Assembly (NCBI RefSeq): GCF_001545035.1
Contig: NZ_FCOJ02000034.1
Coordinates: 16,876-80,875 of the forward strand
Reading direction: 5' to 3'
Source: Caballeronia glebae
GTDB taxonomy: Bacteria; Pseudomonadota; Gammaproteobacteria; Burkholderiales; Burkholderiaceae
DNA: 64,000 nt
The notes beneath the pieces were generated by a model. The model did no database searches and was not told the DNA's origin. It saw nothing but the letters and a program-made list of their open reading frames with translations. The translations under genes were made by a program, and so were the position numbers. Shown here piece after piece: positions 18,372-26,731 of this stretch. Each line of letters starts with the position of its first letter. Within the stretch, counting starts at the first letter, position 1.

Positions 18372-19362
18372 TCATTGCCGTGTTCCCTCCGGTGGAGCGC
18401 GAATTGGTACGGTGCGCGTCAGAATGTCGATGACGAGCATCGGGGCTCCGCAGTGCCGACAGATGAAGGTCGGTTGATCAACGACGGCCGCTTCGTGCGG
18501 TGATGAGCTGAGTTTGGGCGCAACGCCGAGCAGCGTGCGAATCTTCGCCAGGTTGGCGCGGCGCACCGGGTTGGCGAGCAGTCCATAGTGGCGAATTCGA
18601 TGGAAGCCGGTAGGCAACACATGGAGCAGAAAGCGGCGCATGAATTCGCCGGGCTCGAGCGTCATGACCTTGTGGCGGGTGCGACCGTTCTCGCGGTAGT
18701 CCTTCCAACGGAAGCTCACGCCACGCTCGTCGAAGGCGAGCAAGCGCTGGTTGGAGATGGCGACGCGATGTGTATAGCGTGAGAGGTACGCGAGCACCGC
18801 TTCAGGGCCCGCGAACGGACGCTTGGCATACACGAACCATTCCGAGGCGCGCAGCGGCGCGAGCCACTGCGCGAAAGCCGCTCGGTCAGCGAGCTGCGCG
18901 TACTCGCTAAAGAACTGAAGCAGTCCACGCTGATGCGCATCAGTGAGCGCTTCAAGGAAGCGCCTGCGGAACAGGCGCGAGAGCACACGCACGGGCGAGA
19001 AGAAGCCATGCCGACAAGCGATCCATCGTTCACCATTGGCTGACAGGCCGCCGCCCGGGACAATGCCGTGCACGTGCGGATGATGCGTGAGCGCTGAGCC
19101 CCATGTGTGCAGCACGAGCGTGGCGCCAATGTCGGCGCCTAGGTGTCTGGGGTCCGCCGCGATGGTGCGTAGCGTCTCGGCCGCGATGTCGAACAGCAGC
19201 CCGTAGATGACGCGCTTGTTATACCAGGCGATCGCACTGATCGGTGCGGGAAGCGTGAAGACGACGTGATAGTACTCGACCGGCAGCAGATCAGCCTCGC
19301 GCGCTTCGAGCCAGCGGCGTGCGGCACTGGCCTGACACTTCGGGCAATGGCGATTCCGACAC

Positions 19363-19384
19363 GTAATGGAGTTCACCCCATTAC
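19363..19384. repeat. Imperfect 22-bp palindrome at the left RIT junction
   Basis: Arms GTAATGG and CCATTAC surround an 8-bp centre; two more inner bases pair (GT/AC) with one mismatch between. The size and layout resemble a tyrosine recombinase core site with two binding arms and a central strand-exchange region. It lies exactly between transposase sequence and the inverted repeat. Use as the recombination site is inference. Confidence 0.55.
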
Positions 19385-19388
19385 CTGC

Positions 19389-19400
19389 CTTATGGGAAGT
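19389..19400 (+). repeat. RIT inverted repeat, left copy
   Basis: CTTATGGGAAGT, identical in inverse orientation to 22195-22206, 159 nt before the ritA start. Confidence 0.7.
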
Positions 19401-19558
19401 TCTGTCTAACGGGGAGCGGCAGAGCCGGTTCGGCGCGAAACCTACCGGCTGTATCTGGTTTTGTATCTGACCCGTCGCCATTTAACAACCCATAAAATCG
19501 TGCTGCTCCTTTGCTATGGTGGTTTGGCCTTCCCAGGCAACCCTCATAGGAGGATGTG

Positions 19559-20806
19559 ATGCTCGACACCTACCTGGTAGCACCCAAAACCTTGAAACGC
19601 CTGCGCTCGGGACCCAGCGGAGTCTTCATCGATGACTTTGCTGACGCGCTCGAACGAGACGGATACTCTGCGACCAGTGCTATACGTTATCTGCGAGCTG
19701 CCGACCATCTCGGTCGCTTCATGCTGGCACATGGCGGTACGCTGGTTGATACTGGTCCACAAACCCCGGAAAACTTCTTTCGTCATCTACCAACTTGTAC
19801 TTGCCCGGAAGTAAAAGGTGGCAGGACCGGCCACCACGTCTATTTCGGCGCCAAACGCTTTCGGGAATACCTGATCGAGATCGGCGTCTGCCAAGGCGAC
19901 AAGCCCTCGATTGCAGAAATTCGAGAGCCGGCAATCGTGGATGATTTCCGGCGATGGTTGCGAAAGCACCGGGGTGCGAAGGAGCCAACCATTCGGCTCT
20001 ACTGTCGTGATGCCGCAGTGATCCTGAAAGTGCTCGGCGATGACACCAGCCAGTGGGATCCGAAGCAAATACGCACGTTTCTGCTAAACAGTGCTTGCAG
20101 TTGTGGTGCCAGTACAGCTGAAAAGCGGGTCACCAGCGCGCGCGCCTTCTTACGCTACCTCGGTGTTCACGATCTGTGTCGGCCGGGTCTCGATCAGGCG
20201 GTTCCGTCGTTGGCGCATTGGCGCCTGGCGTCACTGCCAAGGTGTCTGAGCGCTGACGAAGTTGACCGCCTGATCGCCGCATGCGATGACGATTCACGCA
20301 GGCGTCTTCGCGACCGTGCGATCGTCCTCCTGCTTGTGCGACTTGGGGTTCGTGCTGGTGACCTGGCGAACCTTCGCTTCAGCGATATAGAGTGGAACTC
20401 CGGAACGCTACGTGTCTTGGGAAAGGGGCGCTATGAAGTTCGCCTTCCGCTGCCGCAGGATGCAGGCGAGGCACTTCTGCGGTATCTCGAATCGCGACCT
20501 CAGCTTGCCGGCAGCGACCATGTCTTTGTTAGAAACATCGCACCCGTCAAGCCGTACATCTCAGGCGATGGCATATCTTCGGTAGTGAAGCGCGCACTAA
20601 AACGGGCCGGGGTGAGCTCGCCCGCCAAAGGCGCACATCTGCTGCGCCACACGGCGGCGACTGAGATGTTGCGCCACGGGCTTCCTCTCGAGCAGATTGG
20701 TCTGATCCTGAGGCATCGCGGCATTGATACCACGGCGTATTACGCCAAGGTCGACGTAGCGCTGCTCAGCCAAATCGCTCAGCCATGGCCGGAGGTGGCG
20801 AAATGA
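19559..20806 (+). CDS. ritA: Tyrosine recombinase RitA
   Basis: A 415-residue tyrosine recombinase, the first and longest of the RIT trio. It has an N-terminal SAM-like DNA-binding region and a C-terminal catalytic domain with the box I Arg (LGVRAGDL), the HLLRHTAA His/Arg pair, LRHRGI and the nucleophile Tyr in TTAYYAKVD. An AGGAGG ribosome site lies 5 nt before the ATG at 19559, making it a better start than the GTG one codon upstream. The stop overlaps the next gene (ATGA), showing translational coupling. It should act with its partners in strand exchange for element movement. Confidence 0.85.
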   Translation: MLDTYLVAPKTLKRLRSGPSGVFIDDFADALERDGYSATSAIRYLRAADHLGRFMLAHGGTLVDTGPQTPENFFRHLPTCTCPEVKGGRTGHHVYFGAKRFREYLIEIGVCQGDKPSIAEIREPAIVDDFRRWLRKHRGAKEPTIRLYCRDAAVILKVLGDDTSQWDPKQIRTFLLNSACSCGASTAEKRVTSARAFLRYLGVHDLCRPGLDQAVPSLAHWRLASLPRCLSADEVDRLIAACDDDSRRRLRDRAIVLLLVRLGVRAGDLANLRFSDIEWNSGTLRVLGKGRYEVRLPLPQDAGEALLRYLESRPQLAGSDHVFVRNIAPVKPYISGDGISSVVKRALKRAGVSSPAKGAHLLRHTAATEMLRHGLPLEQIGLILRHRGIDTTAYYAKVDVALLSQIAQPWPEVAK

Positions 20807-22125
20807 TGCCGGCCGTGGAGTCCTATCTTGCCGCGCGGCGTGCCGCTGGATTCAAACTGCTTAGCGCAGACTACCTGTTGCGCAGTTTCGCGTGCTTTGC
20901 TGTCAAACGCGGTGAAATGCACGTTTGCGCGCAGACAGCAATCGACTGGGCCGGCGAGGCGGCGTCGGTGGCCCAGCGCGACGCAAGGCTAAAGACCGTC
21001 TGTCGGTTCGCCCGGTATGTGCGTATGGAAGATCAGGACCATGAACTACCACCCGCCCGGCACTTTAGTTACCGAAAGACGCGTCGCGTTCCGTTCATCT
21101 ACACGTGCGCCGATATCGAGCGCTTGATCAACACAGCCTTGCAATCGGGCCCTCGCGGCACGTTGCAACCACAAACGTATGCGACATTAATTGCCCTGCT
21201 GGTAGCCACGGGCATCCGGATCTCGGAGGCCCTGAACCTGCGCCTTGCCGACATGACTTCCGAAGGACTGCTCATTCGAAAGAGTAAATTCCAGAAGACC
21301 CGTATGGTTCCACTGCACGAGACAGCGGTGGCGGGTATGCAGAGGTATTTAGCACTGCGGCGACAAGCCTGCTCGGGTGACGACCATGTGTTCGTTGATA
21401 ACGACGGACACGCGCTCAGATACACGGTTACTTATTGGATGTTCCAGAAGCTGCTGAAGTTCGCCGGCATCGGCATCACTCACAACGGCCACCGAGCCCG
21501 CTTGCATGAGCTCAGACACACGTTCGCCGTCAGGGCACTGGAGGCAAGCCCGGAAGGCCGAGACTGGGTTGGGCGCCACATGTTGGCCCTTGCGACCTAC
21601 GGCGGCCTGCGTGTATCGGAGCTGACGGGATTGCAAATCGCCGATGTTGTACTCTCGTCGATGAGCATCCGTGTTCACGGCAAAGGTCGGCGGGAGCGCG
21701 CGTTGCCCCTGTGGAAGACGACCGCTAACGCGTTGCGTGCCTGGATGGTGGTACGGGGAACTGTCGCAGTACCGGAACTGTTCGTTAATGCACGGGGCGA
21801 AGCGATGAGCCGTTGGGGTTTCGCGTATGTCCTTAAATGCCACACAGCAATGGCCAGTCATAAGTGCCCCTCGCTGTCGAAAAAGCAGGTATCACCGCAC
21901 GTCCTGAGACATACCTGTGCAATGATAGTACTACGAAGCACACAAGATATCAGAAAGGTGTCCCTGTGGCTCGGGCATAGCGATCTGGCGACCACTGAAA
22001 TCTACACTCGCGCAGATCCAACTGAGAAGCTCGAAGCCCTCAACGCGATCGTCCCGCTGCATTTGCGCAGGGGTTCGTTCCGGCCGTCCGATAAGGTAAT
22101 CGCCATGCTCAGGGCCAAGCTTTAA
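20803..22125 (+). CDS. Fused RitB-RitC tyrosine recombinase (in-frame deletion hybrid)
   Basis: A 440-residue frame made of two recombinase pieces. Residues 1 to about 247 are RitB-like: N-terminal domain, box I Arg139 in GIRISE, and HELRHTF at 235-241. The frame then jumps directly into the middle of a RitC-like catalytic domain (DWVGRHMLALATYGGLRVSEL), which has a second box I Arg270, the PHVLRHTCA pair, LGHSDLATTEIY with the nucleophile Tyr401, and the RitC-type tail. The RitB nucleophile region and the RitC N-terminal domain are missing. The junction is near 21541-21560. The protein has two Arg/His sets and a single terminal Tyr. The start at 20803 overlaps the ritA stop and follows GGAGGTGG. 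Confidence 0.8.
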   Translation: MMPAVESYLAARRAAGFKLLSADYLLRSFACFAVKRGEMHVCAQTAIDWAGEAASVAQRDARLKTVCRFARYVRMEDQDHELPPARHFSYRKTRRVPFIYTCADIERLINTALQSGPRGTLQPQTYATLIALLVATGIRISEALNLRLADMTSEGLLIRKSKFQKTRMVPLHETAVAGMQRYLALRRQACSGDDHVFVDNDGHALRYTVTYWMFQKLLKFAGIGITHNGHRARLHELRHTFAVRALEASPEGRDWVGRHMLALATYGGLRVSELTGLQIADVVLSSMSIRVHGKGRRERALPLWKTTANALRAWMVVRGTVAVPELFVNARGEAMSRWGFAYVLKCHTAMASHKCPSLSKKQVSPHVLRHTCAMIVLRSTQDIRKVSLWLGHSDLATTEIYTRADPTEKLEALNAIVPLHLRRGSFRPSDKVIAMLRAKL

Positions 22126-22194
22126 TGGAGAGATGAACGGGCGCGGAGTTCGCTCCGTGCTCGCTCAGGGGGTGCATTCTCCCCATAGGAAAAC

Positions 22195-22206
22195 ACTTCC
22201 CATAAG
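22195..22206 (-). repeat. RIT inverted repeat, right copy
   Basis: ACTTCCCATAAG, the reverse complement of the left copy. IS91 transposase sequence resumes at 22207, which fixes the right end of the insert. Confidence 0.7.
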
Positions 22207-22386
22207 ACATGAGTTATAGGCGATCTCGGTTCGTGCACAGCCCGAACAGCGCAACACATGCCCACCCAGCGCCGCGCTGCGGCACTGTTCGATGGCCGAC
22301 ATCACCTTCAACTGCCCCAGGCTCAGTGCTACCGTGCGTCGCCACGTGGCCCCGCAGGCGCGGAAGATGTCCGCGACCTCCACCAT
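22207..22386 (-). pseudogene. IS91-family transposase, N-terminal fragment
   Basis: Sixty codons from the ATG at 22386 give the start of an IS91-family transposase: EVADIFRACG, then HVLRCSGCARTEIAYNSC, the first half of the zinc-binding motif. The frame then enters RIT sequence and stops near 22165. The missing rest is at 18372-19361. It starts 21 nt after the end of the recombinase gene. Confidence 0.8.
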
Positions 22387-22406
22387 CGGGTCTGACCGCG
22401 CGTATG

Positions 22407-23281
22407 TTACTCGGTACGCAGGCGCTCCAGCGGGCTGACGACTTCGTGCAGCAAATCGGTGGCGACCTGGGCGTAAAGCGCTGTCGTTTCAAGCTTCTTA
22501 TGGCCAAGCAGCACTTGAATCACACGGATATCTACCTTCTGTTCGAGCAGGTGCGTGGCAAAACTGTGGCGCAGCGTATGCTCGATACGCGCTTGTCGAT
22601 TTGTGCAGCTTCGGCCGCAGCGCGAATCGCGCGATTCAGTTGCCGTGGAGTCAGCGGGTCGACCGGATCGAGTCCCGGGAATAACCAGCCGCCATCGGGC
22701 ATCTTGCCTTGGGCGCGCGCCACGCGCCACCAGACTCGCAAGCGCTCGAGCAGCACCGGTGAGAGCATCGCGTAGCGATCCTTACGGCCCTTGCCCTGTT
22801 CGACGCGCAGCGTCATGCGCTGGCTATCGATGTCGCCCACTTTGAGCGCGACCACTTCGCCGGCACGCAACCCTGTGCCGTAAGCCAGCGACAACGCCGT
22901 CTGATGCTTTAAATTTCCGGTTGCCGCGATCAGTCGCCGGACCTCGTCGGGGCTAAGAATAACCGGCAGTATGCGCGGCACACGCACTGGCTGCATTCGA
23001 GCCATCAGCTCTGGTTTCTGAAGCGTGATCTCGAAGAAAAACTTCAACCCAGTGATCGCGGCATTGAGGGAGACGGGCGATGTTCCGCGATCGACCAAAT
23101 ACAACTGGTAGTTTCGCAGGTCTTCGACAGTCGCCGTGTCAGGCGAGCGCTTAAGATATCGGGCGAACTCACGCACAATGCGCAAGTAGCCCGCTTGAGT
23201 ATTGGGAGAAAGCTGGCGCATGCGCATGTCGTCCGTCATGCGCTGACGCAGCGGGCTGACGCCCGGTTGAGTGGAGGTCAT
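22407..23281 (-). pseudogene. XerD/integrase-type tyrosine recombinase, frameshifted
   Basis: The frame begins at the ATG at 23281 (GGAG upstream) and codes a typical IS91-associated phage-type integrase: core-binding domain (MRQLSPNTQAGYLRIVREFA), box I Arg (GTGLRAGEVV) and KGRKDRYAML. It loses frame near 22581, just before the HTLRHSFATHLLEQ block. The rest (LRHSFATHL, LGHKKLETTALY with the nucleophile Tyr) continues in another frame to 22407. A single missing base explains this. The product would lack its His/Arg and Tyr residues. Confidence 0.82.
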
Positions 23282-23535
23282 GATGCGGCTCCGTTGAGGA
23301 ACGAGGCGGATTGCCCCGATCATCAACATACGGAATCGCGCTGCTCCCCTCTCAAAGCCCGCCAAGTCGGGCCGTAGCCCCTACCGCGCGAGCGGTTTCG
23401 TTCATCGGATGTTAATCGTCACGCACGCAACCGCTAACGACGGCTGGTTCCCGGTGCACATCGAGATCGGGTGGACGTCGCCTGAAGCGCTCGTACGCCG
23501 CAGCGGCCCGTACAGGTCGCCGTGCCGCGACACGC

Positions 23536-24180
23536 CTATTCGTCGTCGCGAATCACACTGGCGCCTTGCCGACGAAACACCGGCAATCGCCAGCCGAAAC
23601 GAAGCGAGGCGAGCCGAATGGCGACGCACAGGAACGTGGCCAGCCATGGCGTCCACCATTGCGTCCAGTGCGCGTAGGAGAATAAAACCTGCGCACTCGC
23701 GCCGACAAGCGCGGCCGATGCATAGATTTCGCGATCCAGGATGGCCGGCAGACGAGAAAGCGCAATGTCACGCATGACGCCGCCACCGACCGCGCTCACG
23801 ATCCCCAGCAAAATAGCGAGCTCCGCGTTATGCCCAAAGCTCAGGGTCTTTTGCGCACCGGCCACCGCGAACAGGCCGAGCCCGATCGCATCGAAGAAAA
23901 GGACGGGCTGTCGCAGACGGCGCACGGGAGCGTACGCGAGAATCGCGATCACGGACGCGAGCAGCGCAGCCGCCAGATAACGCCAGTTCGAAAGCCCCGC
24001 AGGCGGAATCGCGCCGATGCAGACATCGCGCACGATTCCGCCACCGCACGCCACCATGAAGGCGACGGAGACGATGCCGAACAGGTCGAGTCGCCTTTGC
24101 CGCGCGGCGACGGCTCCGCTGATGGCGAATGCGAATGTCCCGATCAGATCGAGCGCGAGATAGGCGGCGTGCGAATTCAC
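23536..24180 (-). CDS. TRIC-type (UPF0126/YadS) membrane protein
   Basis: A 214-residue membrane protein built of two similar halves, each of three helices with a Gly-rich motif: ACGGGIVRDVCIG and SAVGGGVMRDIALSR. This is the bacterial trimeric intracellular cation channel family (UPF0126). It probably forms a cation-permeable channel or transporter in the inner membrane. I chose the GTG at 24180, which overlaps the upstream amidohydrolase stop (GTGA) and starts directly at the first helix (ALDLIGTFAFAISGA). Longer in-frame starts would only add residues antiparallel to the amidohydrolase end. Confidence 0.82.
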   Translation of the reverse strand: MNSHAAYLALDLIGTFAFAISGAVAARQRRLDLFGIVSVAFMVACGGGIVRDVCIGAIPPAGLSNWRYLAAALLASVIAILAYAPVRRLRQPVLFFDAIGLGLFAVAGAQKTLSFGHNAELAILLGIVSAVGGGVMRDIALSRLPAILDREIYASAALVGASAQVLFSYAHWTQWWTPWLATFLCVAIRLASLRFGWRLPVFRRQGASVIRDDE

Positions 24181-25445
24181 GCCGATACGTCTCCCTTGCT
24201 CAGCCACGCTCCCGCCGCGCATAGCATTGCCTCCAGGCCCGTACGCAGCGTCCCGTCGAGCACCGGAGCGAACTTCGGCGAATGGTTGCTTGGAATCTCG
24301 TTGAGCTTTTTCTCTTCCACCGCCTTCTGGAACAAGTCTGGATCCGTCCCCCCAATGAACCAGAATGCATAGGGCACGCCCCATTCGCGTCCGAACACGC
24401 TGAAGTCCTCGCTTGCCGCGGCCGGCGGAGTTTCGTAGGCACGCTCGCCAAAGTGTGTTTCGAAAGCTTTGCGCACGCGCTCGCTCGTCTGGGCGTCGTT
24501 TATCGTCAGCGGGTAGCTCGAAAGCGTCGTGAACTCAGGCTCGCGTGGCGCATTGGAGGCTGTGCATTCCGCACAGCAAATGCGGCGAATTGCGCCGAGC
24601 ATGTACTCACGCACGTCTTCGTCGAAAGTGCGCATGTTTAGCTTGAGCGTCGCGTCGTCGGGAATGATGTTTTCTTTCGTGCCCGCTTGCAATGCGCCAA
24701 TGGTCAGGACAGCGCTGTCGCGCGGTGAGATTTCACGTGAGACGATAGTCTGCAGACGCAGCGTCGTTGAAGCCGCCATGATGACCGGGTCGATGGAAGT
24801 TTGTGGCTGTGAACCGTGCGAGCCGCGACCGAAGAGCTTGACCTTGAGACTGTCGCCTGCAGAGAGAATCGTGCCGCTTCGATACCCCACGGTGCCAGCA
24901 GCGCCCACCATCACGTGCTGCCCGAATATCACGTCGGGTTTCGGAAAACGCGTCGTCATGCCGTCGTCGATCATGCTGCGCGCGCCACGCGCCACTTCCT
25001 CGCCGGGCTGAAAGACCGCCATCAGCGTACCGCGCCAGCCATCACGATGCTCGGCCATCAGACGCGCGATACCCAAGAGCCACGTCACGTGCATGTCGTG
25101 TCCGCACGAATGCGCGACACCTCCCTCGACGCCCTCCTCATCTTTGGCTCTCACGGTGCTCGCGTACGGCAACCCCGTGGCTTCGGCCATCGGCAGCGCG
25201 TCCATGTCCGCGCGCAGCATCACGATTGGCCCGTCACCGTTGCGCAGAACGGCCACGACGCCCGTCACGCCGACTTCGCGCGTGACTTCGTAGCCGAGCT
25301 TTTCTGCGTAATTCGCAACGATTTCCGCAGTACGGACTTCCTGCATCGACAATTCCGGATGCTGATGCAGATCCTTGTAGATCGCCTCGAGTTCGGGTAG
25401 CAGCGAGTCGATGGACGATGCCATCCCCTTGATCAGTGTCGACAT
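24177..25445 (-). CDS. M20-family metal-dependent amidohydrolase (hippurate/N-acyl-amino-acid type)
   Basis: A 422-residue M20 peptidase/amidohydrolase. The metal ligands are visible: Cys114-Gly-His116 in CGHDMH, the Glu pair 149-150 in PGEE, His177 in GQHVM and the late NHSPKF His. A dimerisation domain lies between. The family cleaves N-acyl groups from amino acids, or hippurate and related amides, in the cytoplasm. The ATG at 25445 follows GGAGGT. Its stop overlaps the start of the TRIC-type gene by 4 nt, so the two are translated together, an unexplained pairing. Confidence 0.88.
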   Translation of the reverse strand: MSTLIKGMASSIDSLLPELEAIYKDLHQHPELSMQEVRTAEIVANYAEKLGYEVTREVGVTGVVAVLRNGDGPIVMLRADMDALPMAEATGLPYASTVRAKDEEGVEGGVAHSCGHDMHVTWLLGIARLMAEHRDGWRGTLMAVFQPGEEVARGARSMIDDGMTTRFPKPDVIFGQHVMVGAAGTVGYRSGTILSAGDSLKVKLFGRGSHGSQPQTSIDPVIMAASTTLRLQTIVSREISPRDSAVLTIGALQAGTKENIIPDDATLKLNMRTFDEDVREYMLGAIRRICCAECTASNAPREPEFTTLSSYPLTINDAQTSERVRKAFETHFGERAYETPPAAASEDFSVFGREWGVPYAFWFIGGTDPDLFQKAVEEKKLNEIPSNHSPKFAPVLDGTLRTGLEAMLCAAGAWLSKGDVSA

Positions 25446-25803
25446 CGACGACCTCCGTAATGACTATGGCGCGCGCCGCGGCGGCCGCGGCAGCATCCCC
25501 TCCTGACAAGTGGCATCCCGCGAGCCATCAATCTGCCTACAGCGGCAAGACGGTAGAAGGGCACAAAGGAACCGTAGTCTCTGTAGCGGAAAACCGGCAA
25601 GGATTTGTTAGCGAAGAAATGCGCGATACTGGCCCTCAGTGCCCGAGGGGCTCCGACTCGGAGCGGCGTCCCCGAGAAACCTCGACGGGCCACCCGGCGT
25701 CAAGATTGCGGGGCGTTCAGGATTTGACCGCCACGTGACCTGCTCATGCCTCGCCGCGCCGTCGGCCAACCGTACCCCGCCTCACCCCTGCCGCTCATCG
25801 CAC
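25446..25803. other. Intergenic region, no gene seen
   Basis: This lies between the amidohydrolase start and the porin fragment end. It is GC-rich near 25475 with a short CG-repeat-like patch. No gene or operator was recognised. Confidence 0.45.
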
Positions 25804-26290
25804 TTAGAACTTGTGGCGAATCGCGAAGCGCAGCGCTGCCTGTCGATCGGTGCTGGAAGGTGTGATCTGACTGATCGACGCCACCGCCGGATTTCCGGTC
25901 GAATCGGTCCCGTTCGCCTTTTGATAGACGCCCACCATATAAATGTCCGTGCGCTTGGAGAGGAAGTAATCGACGCCCAGCGCGCCCTGGTGATACCTTG
26001 CACTGCTCGCCCCGTCCACTCCGCTGCTCTTGGTAAAGACGTATGCGGCGCCAAGCAGCAGCGCGGGAGTCAGTTGATATCTGAAGTTGACTTCGGCGTT
26101 GTTCAACGTGGCGGTTCCGGCGATGCCTGTTAAAGGCGCGGGGCCCGAGGTCGTGTCACCGAGCCCCTTGAATTTCGTGTTGGAGTAGGTCGCGCCGATC
26201 GTCGCCGCACCGAAGGTGTACGAAGCACCCGCACCGATCACCTGCAACGTGTGCGCCGAAGCATATCCCACGCCTTCGATGCCGGTCCAA
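25804..26290 (-). pseudogene. Outer-membrane porin, 3' fragment only
   Basis: The minus strand codes the last 160 or so residues of a Burkholderia-type general porin (OmpC/Gram-negative porin 4 family): HTLQVIGAGASYTFGAATIGATYSNTKF, NFRYQLTPALLLGAAYVFTKSS, YFLSKRTDIYMVGVYQKA and the terminal RFAIRHKF with its C-terminal Phe. The signal peptide and the first half of the barrel are absent. Upstream codons match no porin, because the DNA there belongs to a hydratase gene on the other strand. It is a truncated, silent remnant. Confidence 0.8.
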
Positions 26291-26731
26291 TGGCGACAGC
26301 GCATTACCCCCGACAGCATCATGCTGTTCCGGTACTCCGCTCTGACGTTCAATGGTCATCGGATCCACTACGACCAGCAGTATGCACATGACGTGGAGGG
26401 TTACAAGAACCTCGTGGTACACGGACCTTTGACGGCAACTTTACTGCAAGATTTTGCACAAGACTGCCTGCCGGATTCAAGGCTTGCAAAATTCGAATTC
26501 AAGGGTGTGAGCCCCCTTTTTTGCAACGAGACGCTGGAACTTCAGGCCCAAATGGATGAGGACGACCCTGACCGTTTGAACATGCGCGTACTGAATCAAA
26601 GCGGCGTGCTCGCGATGACTGCCATCGCGCATCTGGATGCGGATACGACGCACAAAGCAATGTACTCGCGGCCCCGATCCACGAAAGGGCCGTCGCCTCG
26701 GTACGATCCAAAGGATGGAGCAAGGCAATGA
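26291..26731 (+). pseudogene. MaoC/mesaconyl-C4-CoA hydratase-like protein, 3' fragment
   Basis: From about 26294 the plus strand codes the C-terminal half of a hot-dog fold hydratase: RITPDSIMLFRYSALTFNGHRIHYD with the conserved Asn/His region, then EGYKNLVVHGPLTATLLQDF. This matches the mesaconyl-C4-CoA hydratase/itaconyl-CoA hydratase branch. The N-terminal half is missing, and the DNA before it is the inverted end of a porin gene. Its stop overlaps the dehydrogenase ATG (ATGA), showing the original operon. A short peptide could still be made from in-frame ATGs upstream but would lack half the fold. Confidence 0.75.

Larger units (their letters stand above)
18372..19481 (-). pseudogene. 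IS91-family transposase, C-terminal part fused to RIT end sequence
   Basis: Codons from 19361 downwards match an IS91 (Y2 rolling-circle type) transposase: CRNRHCPKCQ, VEYYHVVFTLP, THHPHVHGIVPGGG, LSRYTHRVAI with the conserved tyrosines, and the late VRRANLAKIR region. The first 40 residues of the open frame (19362-19481) are not transposase; they are read from the left end of the inserted RIT element. The N-terminal zinc-binding half lies separately at 22207-22386. The hybrid frame is unlikely to give an active transposase. Confidence 0.85.
19363..22206 (+). mobile_element. Recombinase-in-trio (RIT) type element inserted in the IS91 transposase gene
   Basis: The element carries overlapping tyrosine recombinase genes in the RIT order on one strand. 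A 12-bp perfect inverted repeat CTTATGGGAAGT lies near both ends (19389-19400 and 22195-22206). The right copy directly abuts transposase sequence. On the left, about 25 bp containing a near-perfect 22-bp palindrome separate the repeat from transposase sequence. RIT elements are known as three adjacent tyrosine recombinase genes; here the second and third are fused. Confidence 0.75.
18372..23281 (-). mobile_element. IS91-family element with companion recombinase, split by a RIT element
   Basis: On the minus strand the order is tyrosine recombinase (frameshifted), then IS91-family transposase. The transposase coding sequence is interrupted between its Cys-rich N-terminal zinc motif and the rest: the front part is at 22207-22386 and the back part at 18372-19361. 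Removing 19362-22206 joins AYNSC to CRNRHCPKC and restores the family motif. The outer boundaries of the IS91 element were not located. Confidence 0.8.

Noticed and set aside
19389..22206. Considered the inserted element as an integron or integrative phage
   Set aside because: No attC-like repeats, cassettes or phage genes; the two recombinase genes and short inverted repeats fit a RIT element better.
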